Of a stretch of DNA of 64,000 nt, positions 16,564 through 25,970 are shown in pieces. The stretch comes from Cupriavidus alkaliphilus (GTDB lineage: Bacteria; Pseudomonadota; Gammaproteobacteria; Burkholderiales; Burkholderiaceae). The notes beneath the pieces were generated by a model. It saw nothing but the letters and a program-made list of their open reading frames with translations, did not search any database and had not been told where the DNA came from. The position numbers and the translations under genes are program-made. Positions within the stretch are counted from its first letter, which is position 1. Each line of letters begins with the position of its first letter. Location: positions 1-64,000 of the forward strand of contig NZ_FMAD01000019.1 in the NCBI RefSeq assembly GCF_900094595.1, given 5' to 3'.

Positions 16564-18318
16564 ATGATGCCACCCGCCGACCGCAACGCGGCCCAGCCAG
16601 CCCCTGGCTTCGACAGCCAGCTGCTGCGCGCCCCGCCCAATCGCTTCGACCTGGCGCTGCTGCCGATCATCCTGGCCGTGATCGTGATGGTCGCGTTCGC
16701 CGCGCAGCAGATGAATGTCCCGTTCCGTCCCGACCAGCCGCTGGCGGTACACCTGGACGTGGCTTACCTGCCCTACTACCTGATGCGCACCAGCATCCGC
16801 ATGCTGGCCGCGCTGGCGGCGTCGCTGCTGTTCTCGCTGGCCTTTGCCGCGCTGGCGTCCAAGAGCCGCACCGCCGAGAAGGTACTGGTGCCGGCGCTGG
16901 ACATCCTGCAGTCGATCCCGGTGCTGGGCTTCCTGTCGATCACCGTGACCGGCTTCATTGCGCTTTTTCCGGGCAACCTGGCGGGGGTGGAGTGCGCGGC
17001 GATCTTTGCCATCTTCACGTCGCAGGCCTGGAACATGGCGTTCAGCCTGTACCAGTCGTTCCGCACCATCCCGGGCGATCTGCTGGAGGCCGCGGCCATG
17101 TTCCGGCTGTCGGCGTGGCAGCGCTTCTGGCGGCTGGAAGTGCCGTACGCCATGCCCGGACTGCTGTGGAACATGATGATGTCGATGTCCGGCGGCTGGT
17201 TCTTCGTGGTCGCGTCCGAAGCGATCTCGGTGTCGGGCCAAGATATCCGGCTGCCCGGCATCGGCTCCTATATCGCGCTGGCGATCCAGCAGCAGGACCT
17301 GGCCGCGATCGGCTGGGCCATCGTGGCGATGCTGGTGGGCATCCTGCTGTACGACCAGTTGCTGTTCCGCCCGCTGGTGGCATGGGCCGACCGCTTCCGC
17401 TTCGAGACCCTGGCGCAGGACAAGCTGCCGCAGTCGTGGCTGCTGGACCTGCTGCGCCGCTCGGCGTGGGTGGGCGCGCTGCTGGCGCAGGCCGCGGCGC
17501 TGGCCTCGCGCACGCTGGCGTGGGGCGCGCGCCCTGGCGCGCCGGCACCGGCCCGACCGGCCAATCCGCGCCGGGCGCTATGGCTCGGCCGGGCGCGCGA
17601 CGCCGCGATCGTGCTGGTCGCGCTGGCCGCACTGCTGCGCGTGGGCTATTTCGTCCACAGCGAGGTGGGCTGGGCCGAAGTCGTCCATGTGCTGTGGCTC
17701 GGCACGCTGACCATGGCGCGGGTGATCGTGCTGATTGCGCTGGCGGCGCTGGTGTGGGTGCCGATCGGCATCCGCATCGGCCTGAACCCGGACCTGGCGC
17801 GCATCGCGCAACCAATCGCGCAGTTCCTGGCGGCGTTCCCGGCCAACCTGATGTTTCCGCTGGCGGTGATGCTGATTGCGCGCTTCGGGCTGAACCCCGA
17901 GATCTGGCTGAGCCCGCTGCTGATCTTCGGCACCCAGTGGTACATCCTGTTCAACGTGATCGCGGGTGCGTCGGGCATCCCCACCGAGCTGAAGCTTGCC
18001 GCGCGCAACTTCGGCCTGCGCGGCTGGCTGCTGTGGAAGCGCTTCCTGATTCCGGCGGTCTTCCCCAGCCTGCTGACCGGCCTGGTCACGGCCGCGGGCG
18101 GTTCGTGGAACGCCAGCATCGTGTCCGAATACGTGACCTGGGGCGACCGCACCATCATCGCCACCGGGCTCGGCAGCTATATCGCCGAGACCACCGCGCG
18201 CGGCGACTTCCCGCGCATCGCGCTGGGCATCGGCGTGATGGCGCTGTTCGTGGTGGGCTTCAACCGGCTGTTGTGGAACCGCCTGTACCAACTTGCGCAG
18301 GAGCGCACACGCCTGTAA
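16564..18318 (+). CDS. ABC transporter permease with two fused permease domains
   Basis: A 584-residue inner-membrane protein with two complete BPD_transp_1 units, so it can form the whole channel alone. EAA loops lie at about 175-195 (EAAAMFRLSAWQRFWRLEVP) and 476-496 (LKLAARNFGLRGWLLWKRF). The family resembles nitrate/sulfonate/taurine permeases. A Pro/Ala-rich linker (about 320-340) joins the halves. The ATPase follows by 12 bases. No periplasmic binding protein is nearby, so substrate and direction are unknown. Confidence 0.87.
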   Translation: MMPPADRNAAQPAPGFDSQLLRAPPNRFDLALLPIILAVIVMVAFAAQQMNVPFRPDQPLAVHLDVAYLPYYLMRTSIRMLAALAASLLFSLAFAALASKSRTAEKVLVPALDILQSIPVLGFLSITVTGFIALFPGNLAGVECAAIFAIFTSQAWNMAFSLYQSFRTIPGDLLEAAAMFRLSAWQRFWRLEVPYAMPGLLWNMMMSMSGGWFFVVASEAISVSGQDIRLPGIGSYIALAIQQQDLAAIGWAIVAMLVGILLYDQLLFRPLVAWADRFRFETLAQDKLPQSWLLDLLRRSAWVGALLAQAAALASRTLAWGARPGAPAPARPANPRRALWLGRARDAAIVLVALAALLRVGYFVHSEVGWAEVVHVLWLGTLTMARVIVLIALAALVWVPIGIRIGLNPDLARIAQPIAQFLAAFPANLMFPLAVMLIARFGLNPEIWLSPLLIFGTQWYILFNVIAGASGIPTELKLAARNFGLRGWLLWKRFLIPAVFPSLLTGLVTAAGGSWNASIVSEYVTWGDRTIIATGLGSYIAETTARGDFPRIALGIGVMALFVVGFNRLLWNRLYQLAQERTRL

Positions 18319-18330
18319 GGCAAGGCAACG

Positions 18331-19662
18331 ATGGCAGAGAACATTGCACCCCCCACCGCCGCGGCGGTGATCGAACTGCGCGGCGTCGGCAAGATCTTCC
18401 GCACCGCCAGCCAGAGCGACCGCGCCGTGCTCGAGGGCGTGGACCTGACCCTGCGCGAGGGCGAGATCGTCGCCATGCTGGGCAAGTCCGGCTCGGGCAA
18501 GTCCACGCTGCTGCGCATCATGGCGGGACTGGTCGGCGCCGACCGCGGCGAGGTGCGTTTTCGCGGCCAGCGCCTGGCCGGCACCGCCGAAGGCATCGCC
18601 ATGGTGTTCCAGTCGTTCGCGCTGTTCCCGTGGCTGACGGTGCAGCAGAACGTCGAGCTGGGGCTGGAGGCACAGGGCGTGCCCCGGGCCGAGCGCGAGC
18701 GCCGCGCCGAGGCCGCGATCGACATGATCGGCCTGGCCGGCTTCAACAGCGCGCTGCCGCGCGAGCTGTCGGGCGGCATGCGCCAGCGCGTGGGCATTGC
18801 GCGCGCGCTGGTAACCGAGCCCGACCTGCTGCTGATGGATGAAGCGTTCTCGGCGCTGGACGTGCTGACCGGCGAGACCCTGCGCGACGAGATGCTGGCG
18901 CTGTGGGAAGGCGGGCGCGCCAACATCAAGAGCATCCTGATCGTTTCGCACAATATCGAAGAAGCGGTGATGATGGCCGATCGCATCGTGATCCTGTCGA
19001 GCGACCCCGGCCGCATCCGCGCCGAGGTGCCGGTGGCGCTGCCGCGCCCGCGCAACCGCGACAGCGCCCAGGTGCGCGCGCTGGTCGACCAGATCTACGC
19101 GCTGATGACGGCGCCGGCGGTCGAAGCGCGCGTGCCCGCGCCGGCGCGCGAGATCGGCTACCGCCTGCCGGACGCCGATATCAGCCAGATGGAGGCCATC
19201 CTGGACCTGCTGTGCGAGGCGCCCTTCCACTGCCGCGCCGACCTGCCCCACCTGGCCGACGAGGCTGGCCTGACCGACGACGAACTGCTGCCGGCCTGCG
19301 AGGCGCTGCAACTGGTGCAGCTGGTGTCGATCGAGGCCGGCGACATCACCGCGACCGACGCGGGCCGCGCTTACTACGCTGCCGGGCCGCAGCAGCGCAA
19401 GGCCATCTTCGGCCGGCAACTGCTTGCCAACGTCGCGCTGGCCGCGCATGTGCGGCGCGAGCTGGTGGCGAGTGAAGCGGGCGAGATCGGCGAGGAACAG
19501 GTGCTGGAGGAACTGGAGCAGTTCCTCAAGCCGGCGGAGGCCGAACGGGTGCTGAGCGTGGCGATCGGATGGGGGCGCTATGGGGAAATCTTCGAGTACA
19601 GCTACAACAGCGGGAGGTTGACGCTGCCCGAGGATGAGGGGACGGCGGGGCACGGCGTTTAG
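18331..19662 (+). CDS. ABC transporter ATPase with C-terminal AAA-associated domain
   Basis: A 443-residue ATPase of the SsuB/TauB/NrtD group. Walker A GKSGSGKST is at 51-59, the signature LSGGM at 146-150 and Walker B LLLMDEAFSALD near 166-177. After residue about 285 comes an extra domain resembling the C-terminal AAA-associated family (PHLADEAGLTDDELLPACEALQ, AGPQQRKAIFGRQLL), perhaps a winged-helix sensor. It is the partner of the fused permease just upstream. The extra domain suggests the pump is gated by a cytoplasmic signal; this is inference. Confidence 0.87.
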   Translation: MAENIAPPTAAAVIELRGVGKIFRTASQSDRAVLEGVDLTLREGEIVAMLGKSGSGKSTLLRIMAGLVGADRGEVRFRGQRLAGTAEGIAMVFQSFALFPWLTVQQNVELGLEAQGVPRAERERRAEAAIDMIGLAGFNSALPRELSGGMRQRVGIARALVTEPDLLLMDEAFSALDVLTGETLRDEMLALWEGGRANIKSILIVSHNIEEAVMMADRIVILSSDPGRIRAEVPVALPRPRNRDSAQVRALVDQIYALMTAPAVEARVPAPAREIGYRLPDADISQMEAILDLLCEAPFHCRADLPHLADEAGLTDDELLPACEALQLVQLVSIEAGDITATDAGRAYYAAGPQQRKAIFGRQLLANVALAAHVRRELVASEAGEIGEEQVLEELEQFLKPAEAERVLSVAIGWGRYGEIFEYSYNSGRLTLPEDEGTAGHGV

Positions 19663-19690
19663 ATAAGGCCTGCCCCTCGGGATCGGGCTG

Positions 19691-22105
19691 CTACGACCGC
19701 GCCCGCATCGCCCGCCCGATCGCCCCTGTCCGCAGCGCGATCTTGGCCGCATCCTCGCGCAGCGCGCGCAGCCGGCGTTCCAGCACCGCGTTGGCGGGGC
19801 GGCCGGTGGAGCTGGATGTCGCCCCTGCCTGTTCGCTCGACTCGCCCGCCGCGGCAGCCTGCACCAGCGTGTCGGTGCGGCGCTTGTCGGCGGAATCGGC
19901 CAGGCGCGCGCGGCGTTCGGCGGCGGCGTCTTCCGCGGCTTCGGCCGCTTCGGCGCTGACGGTTTCGACGACGGCTTCAGGGGCCGCTTCGGCAGCCGCT
20001 TCCGGCACCGCCTCTGCGGCAACGGCAACCGGCTGGCCCGCATCCGCGGGCACGGTTTCCTTGCGCTCCACCGGCGCCTTGGCGCTGCGGATAAAGCCGG
20101 CGCCGCGGCCGCCACCGCGCTCGTCGGCGTGCAGCCGTTCGCTGGCCACCTGCAGGCTGTGGCTGGCGGCCTCGGTGGCCTGCTCGATCGCGGCTTCGGC
20201 GGCCGGGAGATCGAGTTCGTCGTAGTGCTGGCGCACCTGGATGCGCGCCGCCGCCACGTGCGCGGCCACCAGGTAGTTCTGCACGATGAAGCGGTTCAGG
20301 TTGTCCACCGCGCGGTGCCGGCTCTTGGGCTCGTCCAGCATGCGCTGGAACGACGAGATCAGCGCCGACAGGTTGTCCATGAACTGCTTGCGCTGCACGC
20401 GGTAGGCAAAGTCATCCTTGGCCCGGCGCAGCAGCAGGTCGCGCGTGGCGGCGATATAGCGGCGGTTGGCCTGCAGCACGTTCTCCACCAGCTTGGGGAT
20501 GGCGCGGTACTCCCAGCTCGGCAGCACGAAGCTGAACAGCGACGCGATGATGCCGCCGATCACCGTATCCACCAGGCGCTCGCCCGCCACGGTGGGGCTC
20601 CCCGGCATCAGCAGGTGGATCTGGATCAGCACCTGGATGCAGGCGGCGATCGCGGTGTAGCGGTACTTGATGGTGACGAACGCGGCGCTGGCCACCAGCG
20701 ACAGGAACAGCACGCCCAGCAGGATCAGCGGCTGGTGCACCACCTTCAGGATCGCGACCGAAACCACGCAGCCGATCAGCGTGCCGATCACGCGGTCGTT
20801 GTAGCGCTGCTTGGTCATGCTGAAGTTGGGCTTCAGGATGACGATGATGGTCAGCAGGATCCAGTAGCTGTGCGACACGTAAGGCAGGCGCTCGGCGATC
20901 CACAGCCCCAGCGCCACCGCCATCGAGACGCGCAGCGCAAAACGGAACGCCGGCGAGCGCCACTTCAGGTTGTCGCGCAGCACGCTCAGCTCGTACTTCT
21001 GGCGCGTCAGGAACGGCGTCATGTCCGAGCCGGGCAGCACCTTGGCCGGTTCCACCGGGGTGCGCGAGGCCTCGTGCAGCTGGCCGATCAGCGTGATCGC
21101 GCCGCGCATCATGTCGAGGGTCTCGACCAGCGCCGTCATCGCCGCCGGGTTGATATGGTGGTGGCGCAGCTGCGCGATCTCCGCCTCGACCGCGCGCAGG
21201 CCCTGGCGGTATTCCACCGTGGCGTACGAGCCCCGCCCGCGCGTGACCTCGTAGGCGATCTCTTCCACGTCCTTGCACATCTGCATCACCAGCCCGCGCA
21301 GCTGGTCCAGCACCGGCGTGCCGGCGAAAGTCTGGCGCAGCATCGGATAGTCGGTGTTGGTCGACAGGATGTACTCGTACAGGTCGAGCATGCGCAGGTG
21401 CACCTGCACCAGCAGCCCGTCGTGCGGGGTGCGGTTGCCGCGCAGCACCAGGTCGCGCGCGGCCTGCTGGCGCTCGGCCACCACGATCTGCTGGCGCACC
21501 AGCTGGTTGAACTGGGCCTCGAAGTCATTGCCGGCGTCGTAGAAGCCGGCCTTGATCTCGAGGTAGCCCGCCAGCTCGTACAGCGATTCGGCCAGCACCT
21601 GCTGCCGGGTGCGGCGCTCGGTGATCCAGCTCACCAGCATCGCGTAGCCCAGGTAGGCGACCGCGCCGATGCTGAACAGCGCCGCATGCTCCAGCGCGCG
21701 CCGCACCAGGAAGTCTTCGTTGATGGTGAGCGTCATCACGAACAGCGCGGCGAACTGCAGCGGCAGTGTCTTGTTGCCGTACACCGTCATCATGCCGGCC
21801 AGGAACGTCACCAGCACCAGCAGGAACGGCATCACGCGCGGGAACGGCGTGGCCAGCGCCACCACCAGCGTGACCACGCTGCACAGCAGCACGCTGGCCA
21901 GCATCTCGTTGAACTTGTGGTTCAGCGGGCTGGGCAGGTCCATCAGGCTGGTGCACAGCGCGCCCATCGATACCACCATCGCGGTGGGCAGGTCGCTGAA
22001 GTGCAGCGCGATCAGCGTCGCGCCGATCACGCCCGTGGCCGAGCGCAGCCCCCGGTAGACATAGTGCGAATACAGGAAGGTGCGGGGATCGTGCGCGTAT
22101 TGCAT
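19691..22105 (-). CDS. FUSC/YccS-family inner-membrane protein
   Basis: An 804-residue membrane protein with the duplicated FUSC layout: helices in the first about 165 residues, a soluble stretch, and a second bundle at about 390-520 (SYWILLTIIVILKPNFSMTKQRYNDRVIGTLIG). This family includes aromatic-acid efflux proteins (AaeB). An Ala/Glu/Val-rich low-complexity segment occupies roughly 660-770 before a basic tail. No AaeA-type adaptor is adjacent. It is last of five leftward genes. Confidence 0.82.
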   Translation of the reverse strand: MQYAHDPRTFLYSHYVYRGLRSATGVIGATLIALHFSDLPTAMVVSMGALCTSLMDLPSPLNHKFNEMLASVLLCSVVTLVVALATPFPRVMPFLLVLVTFLAGMMTVYGNKTLPLQFAALFVMTLTINEDFLVRRALEHAALFSIGAVAYLGYAMLVSWITERRTRQQVLAESLYELAGYLEIKAGFYDAGNDFEAQFNQLVRQQIVVAERQQAARDLVLRGNRTPHDGLLVQVHLRMLDLYEYILSTNTDYPMLRQTFAGTPVLDQLRGLVMQMCKDVEEIAYEVTRGRGSYATVEYRQGLRAVEAEIAQLRHHHINPAAMTALVETLDMMRGAITLIGQLHEASRTPVEPAKVLPGSDMTPFLTRQKYELSVLRDNLKWRSPAFRFALRVSMAVALGLWIAERLPYVSHSYWILLTIIVILKPNFSMTKQRYNDRVIGTLIGCVVSVAILKVVHQPLILLGVLFLSLVASAAFVTIKYRYTAIAACIQVLIQIHLLMPGSPTVAGERLVDTVIGGIIASLFSFVLPSWEYRAIPKLVENVLQANRRYIAATRDLLLRRAKDDFAYRVQRKQFMDNLSALISSFQRMLDEPKSRHRAVDNLNRFIVQNYLVAAHVAAARIQVRQHYDELDLPAAEAAIEQATEAASHSLQVASERLHADERGGGRGAGFIRSAKAPVERKETVPADAGQPVAVAAEAVPEAAAEAAPEAVVETVSAEAAEAAEDAAAERRARLADSADKRRTDTLVQAAAAGESSEQAGATSSSTGRPANAVLERRLRALREDAAKIALRTGAIGRAMRARS

Positions 22106-22161
22106 GCAGCGGGGGCGGTGGACTGCGGTGGCGGTGGCTGGTGTCGCGGAAGAAGACTAGC

Positions 22162-23976
22162 TCACTGGCCCAGCCAGCGCGAGCGCGCCGCGTGGCGTCC
22201 GCCCTCCGGCTTGAGCTTGAACTGCGCCGCCGGCTCGCGCGCCAGCGTCACCGGCAAGACTTGCAGCTCGTCATGGCGGAATGCGTGCACCTCGATGCGG
22301 TCGCCGGTGCGGTAGCGCGCCAGCAGCTTGTCGAGCTGGCCCGGCGCCGCGCGCAGGCCGTCGACGGCCACCAGCAGGTCGCCGGCGGACAGGCCCGCGG
22401 CCTGCGCGGCGCCGCCATCGAGCACCTGGGTCACGCGCACCCAGCCGTCCTCGGTCTTGACCTTGATCCCCAGCGCGGCGGTGCGCGCCGGCTTCTGCGC
22501 CTCGGCCTTGATCCCGAACGCCTTGAACAGTGCCGGCAGCGGCAGCTCGCCGGTGCCTTCGGTCAGCGTGCGCAGCAGCGGCCCCAGGCGCAGGCCCGTG
22601 ACCTCATCGAACAGCGCATGGACCTCGGCCTCGGTGACACCGCGCTGCACCGCGTCCGGCGCATAGAAGCCGCGGCCATAGCCGCGCCACAGCGCGCGCA
22701 TGACATCGTCGAGCGAGCGCCGCCCGCGGGTCTTGTCGCGGATGGTCAGGTCCAGCGCCAGCGCCACCAGCGCGCCCTTGGTGTAGTAGCTGACGATGGC
22801 GTTGGGCGCGTTCTCGTCCTGGCGGTAGTACTTGGTCCAGGCGTCGAACGAGCTCTCGGCCACGCTCTGCTTGGTGCGGCCGTTGCCGCGCAGCACGCCG
22901 TTCCAGGTCTTGGCCAGCATCTCGACATACTGCGCCTCGGTGACGCAGCCCGAGCGCACCAGCACCAGGTCGTCGTAGTAGCTGGTGAAGCCCTCGAACA
23001 GCCACAGCAGCGGGGTGTAGGTTTCCTGCGCCAGCCGGTACGGCACGAACGCGGCCGGCTTGATGCGCTTGACGTTCCAGGTGTGGAAATACTCGTGGCT
23101 GCACAGCCCGAGGAAGGTGCGATAGCCCTCGCTGGTTTCGCTGTTGCCGCGCACCGGCAAATCATTGCGCGAGCAGATCAGCGCGGTGCTGGCGCGATGT
23201 TCCAGGCCGCCGTAGCCGTCACTGGTGACCATGGTCATGAACACGTAGCGCCGGTTGCTGTCCAGGAATGGCGCCTGCGCGGTGCGGGGCTCGAACAGCC
23301 GGATCTGGGTCTCGCAGATGCGCTTCAGGTCGCGGCACACGCGCTCGAGGTCCAGCTGCGGCACGCGGCCGGTGAAGACCACGTCGTGCTGCGCGCCGCA
23401 GGCGCGGAAGCTGGCCAGCTGGAAGTTGCCCATCTCGACCGGATGATCGACCAGCTCGTCGTAGTCGGCCACCTGGTAGCGGCCGAAGCCGTAGCGCCTG
23501 GCGCCGTCGCGGCCGGGCGCCTCGCGCATGGCGGTGGCCACGCGCCAGTCGCGGTAGGCCTCGCCCGCGGGGGCATGGATGTCGACGGTGCACGTCCGCT
23601 CGGCCTGTCCCTCCACGCACAGGAACACCGAACTGCCGTTGAAGAAGCCATGGGTCGTGTCCAGGTGCGCGGCGCGCACCGACAGGTCCCACGCGTAGAC
23701 CTCGTAGCTGAGCGTCAGCGGGCCGTCGGCCAGGGCGACCGGCGCGGCCTGCCAGCGCTGCTTGTCGAGCTTGGTCAGCGCGACCTCGCGCCCGCCCGCG
23801 TCGGCGCGGATGCGCACGATATTGCGGGCGAAGTCGCGGATCATGTAGCTGCCGGGAATCCACGCCGGCAGCGAGAAACACTGCCCGGCCGGATCGGGCT
23901 CGCTCACGGTGACGGTAACGGCAAACAGGTGCGCTTCAGGCTGAAGCGGGGCGATGGCGTAGCGGATCGGCGTCAT
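22162..23976 (-). CDS. M61-family metallopeptidase with PDZ domain
   Basis: A 604-residue protein of the glycyl-aminopeptidase (M61) family. The zinc motif HEYFH (294-298) is within SHEYFHTWNVKRIKPAAF, the family signature. The N-terminal beta domain contains SLPAWIPGSYMIRDFARNI. A PDZ domain near the C-terminus (about 495-575) includes VTQVLDGGAAQAAGLSAGDLLVAVDG. No signal peptide is visible with this start, so it is probably cytoplasmic. It lies between acuI and the FUSC gene on one strand. Confidence 0.88.
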   Translation of the reverse strand: MTPIRYAIAPLQPEAHLFAVTVTVSEPDPAGQCFSLPAWIPGSYMIRDFARNIVRIRADAGGREVALTKLDKQRWQAAPVALADGPLTLSYEVYAWDLSVRAAHLDTTHGFFNGSSVFLCVEGQAERTCTVDIHAPAGEAYRDWRVATAMREAPGRDGARRYGFGRYQVADYDELVDHPVEMGNFQLASFRACGAQHDVVFTGRVPQLDLERVCRDLKRICETQIRLFEPRTAQAPFLDSNRRYVFMTMVTSDGYGGLEHRASTALICSRNDLPVRGNSETSEGYRTFLGLCSHEYFHTWNVKRIKPAAFVPYRLAQETYTPLLWLFEGFTSYYDDLVLVRSGCVTEAQYVEMLAKTWNGVLRGNGRTKQSVAESSFDAWTKYYRQDENAPNAIVSYYTKGALVALALDLTIRDKTRGRRSLDDVMRALWRGYGRGFYAPDAVQRGVTEAEVHALFDEVTGLRLGPLLRTLTEGTGELPLPALFKAFGIKAEAQKPARTAALGIKVKTEDGWVRVTQVLDGGAAQAAGLSAGDLLVAVDGLRAAPGQLDKLLARYRTGDRIEVHAFRHDELQVLPVTLAREPAAQFKLKPEGGRHAARSRWLGQ

Positions 23977-24049
23977 GGGCAGGATTGTAACGTCGGCGCC
24001 TGCACGCAGCGCCGACACGGGCAGGCGCGGCGTGACGGCCTGGTGCTGC

Positions 24050-25054
24050 TCAGCCGCGATTCACATCCACCACCACGCGCCCGCGCATGGCGCCTTCCAT
24101 GATCCTGCGACCGGCCTCGATGGCCTCGCCCAGGCCGATCTCGCGCGTCAGCGCATTGAGCCGGTCCAGCTCCAGGTCGCTGGCCAGGCGCTGCCAGGCC
24201 TGTTCGCGCAGCGGCATCGCCGCCATCACGCTGTCGATGCCGTGCAGCGTGATGCCGCGCAGGATGAAGGGCGCGACCGAGCCGGGGAAGTCCAGCCCCT
24301 GCGCCAGCCCGCACGCCGTCACCACGCCGCCGTAGCGCACCTGCGCGCACGCATTGACCAGCGTGTGCGAGCCCACCGAATCGATCACCGCGGCCCAGCG
24401 CTCCTTCTGCAGCGGCTTGCCGGGCACGCCCAGCTCGGCACGGTCGATCACGTCGTCGGCGCCCAGCGCCTTGAGGAAATCCGCCTCGCGCGTCTTGCCG
24501 GTCGACGCCACCACCTTGTAGCCCAGCTTGCTCAGCAGCGCGATCGCCACCGAGCCGACCCCGCCCGAGGCCCCGGTCACCAGCACCTCGCCGTCGCCCG
24601 GGCGCACCGGGCCGTTGACGCCGCCGCGCTCGAGCGCCAGCACCGACAGCATCGCGGTATAGCCCGCGGTGCCGATCGCCATGGCCTGGCGCGTGGTAAA
24701 GGCGGCGGGCAGCGGCACCAGCCAATCGCCCTTCAGGCGCGCGCGCTGCGCCAGGCAGCCCCAATGGGTCTCGCCCACGCCGTAGCCGTTCAGCACCACC
24801 TTGTCGCCGGCTTTCCAGCGCGGATGCGCGGACTCCAGCACCGTGCCGGCGCCGTCGATGCCCGCCACCATCGGCCACTTGCGCACCACCGGCGAGCGGC
24901 CCGTGATGGCCAGGCCGTCCTTGAAATTGATGGTGGAGTAATCGACGGCAACCAGCACGTCGCCGTCGGCGGGCAACTGGGCCTCGTCGAGGGTGGCGAG
25001 GTTGGCCTGGGTGGCGCCGTCGGCCTGGGTCAGCAGCACTGCCTGGAAAGTCAT
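24050..25054 (-). CDS. acuI: acrylyl-CoA reductase (NADPH), MDR family
   Basis: A 334-residue zinc-free medium-chain dehydrogenase that reduces acrylyl-CoA to propionyl-CoA, a detoxification step. Matches to AcuI/YhdH include STINFKDGLAITG, GYGVGETHWGCLAQRARLKG, the NADPH motif VTGASGGVGSVAI and FILRGITLHGIDSVM. AAGGAG precedes the ATG at 25054; a longer frame adds 11 residues without support. It follows dsbC by 112 bases containing the twin inverted repeats at 25116-25160. Confidence 0.9.
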   Translation of the reverse strand: MTFQAVLLTQADGATQANLATLDEAQLPADGDVLVAVDYSTINFKDGLAITGRSPVVRKWPMVAGIDGAGTVLESAHPRWKAGDKVVLNGYGVGETHWGCLAQRARLKGDWLVPLPAAFTTRQAMAIGTAGYTAMLSVLALERGGVNGPVRPGDGEVLVTGASGGVGSVAIALLSKLGYKVVASTGKTREADFLKALGADDVIDRAELGVPGKPLQKERWAAVIDSVGSHTLVNACAQVRYGGVVTACGLAQGLDFPGSVAPFILRGITLHGIDSVMAAMPLREQAWQRLASDLELDRLNALTREIGLGEAIEAGRRIMEGAMRGRVVVDVNRG

Positions 25055-25115
25055 GGTGTCTCCTTGGTCGCCTGGCGGCGATCGCATGCAATGGTGGGAA
25101 AGGCAGAAAGCACAA

Positions 25116-25160
25116 CGGCCGGACAGGTCCGGCCGTCGTTCGAGCCGGGACAGGTCCGGC
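25116..25160 (-). terminator. twin inverted repeats downstream of dsbC
   Basis: CGGCCGGAC (25116-25124) and GTCCGGCCG (25127-25135) form a perfect 9-bp inverted repeat. The 13-mer GGACAGGTCCGGC within it (25121-25133) recurs at 25148-25160, where GCCGG/CCGGC makes a second, shorter hairpin. Both lie just past the dsbC stop on the minus strand. No T-run follows. A tandem terminator or 3' stabiliser for dsbC is the likely role. Confidence 0.45.
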
Positions 25161-25166
25161 GCGCGC

Positions 25167-25925
25167 TTATTTCTTGATGCTGGCGAGCTTGCGCTCCAGC
25201 GTGGCGACGTCCGCCGCGCCGGGGATGCGGGTGCCGTCGGTGAAGAACACCGCCGGGGTGCCGGTCACGTTCATGCTCTGGCCCAAGGCCAGGTTCTCTT
25301 CGAGCGGGGTCTTGCAGCTGCCGTTGCCGGTCAGCGCCACCTGCTTGAGCATCCAGTCGCGCCAGGCCTTGGTGCGGTCGGCCGCGCACCAGACCTGCCT
25401 GGACTTGGTCTCCGAATCCGGCGACAGCACCGGGTACAGGAAGGTATACACGGTGATGTTGTCCATCTGCTGGAAGGTCTGCTCGATGCGCTTGCAGTAG
25501 CCGCAGTTGGGATCGGAGAACACCGCCACCTGGCGGCTGCCGTCGCCCTTGGTCCACTTGATCGCGCGCGCCAGCGGCAGGTCCGACCACTTGATGCGGT
25601 TGATCTCGGCGAGCCGCTCCTCGGTCAGGTTGGTGCCGGTGCGGGTGTCGATCATCTCGCCGTTCAGGATGTAGCGGCCGGTGGCGTCGGTGTACACCAC
25701 CTGGCCGCCGATATTGGCTTCGAACAGGCCAGGCACCGGGGTCTTGCCGACGCTCTTCACTTCGGCGCGGCCGCCCAGCATCTTCTGCAGCGACTCCTTG
25801 ATGCGCTCGGTGCCAGGCTCGCCCGCGGCGATGGCGTGCAGCGCGAAGCCGGCCGCGGCCAGACCGCCTGCGATCGCGGTGATGGTGGCGTAGACGGCGG
25901 GACGGCGGCGCAGGGATGGGAACAT
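25167..25925 (-). CDS. dsbC: thiol:disulfide interchange protein DsbC
   Basis: A 252-residue periplasmic disulfide isomerase. A hydrophobic signal segment spans about 12-34 (AHA/IAA cleavage region). The dimerisation domain (ESLQKMLGGRAEVKSVGKTP) precedes a thioredoxin fold with active site C141-G-Y-C144 and cis-proline in TGTPAVFF. A second pair, C180 and C204, matches the structural disulfide of DsbC. It follows the UbiH-like gene by 45 bases, an arrangement seen in related species. Confidence 0.93.
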   Translation of the reverse strand: MFPSLRRRPAVYATITAIAGGLAAAGFALHAIAAGEPGTERIKESLQKMLGGRAEVKSVGKTPVPGLFEANIGGQVVYTDATGRYILNGEMIDTRTGTNLTEERLAEINRIKWSDLPLARAIKWTKGDGSRQVAVFSDPNCGYCKRIEQTFQQMDNITVYTFLYPVLSPDSETKSRQVWCAADRTKAWRDWMLKQVALTGNGSCKTPLEENLALGQSMNVTGTPAVFFTDGTRIPGAADVATLERKLASIKK

Positions 25926-25970
25926 GTGGATTCCAGGAATTCGGTAAGGGGGCGGACGGTGCGTGCGGAC

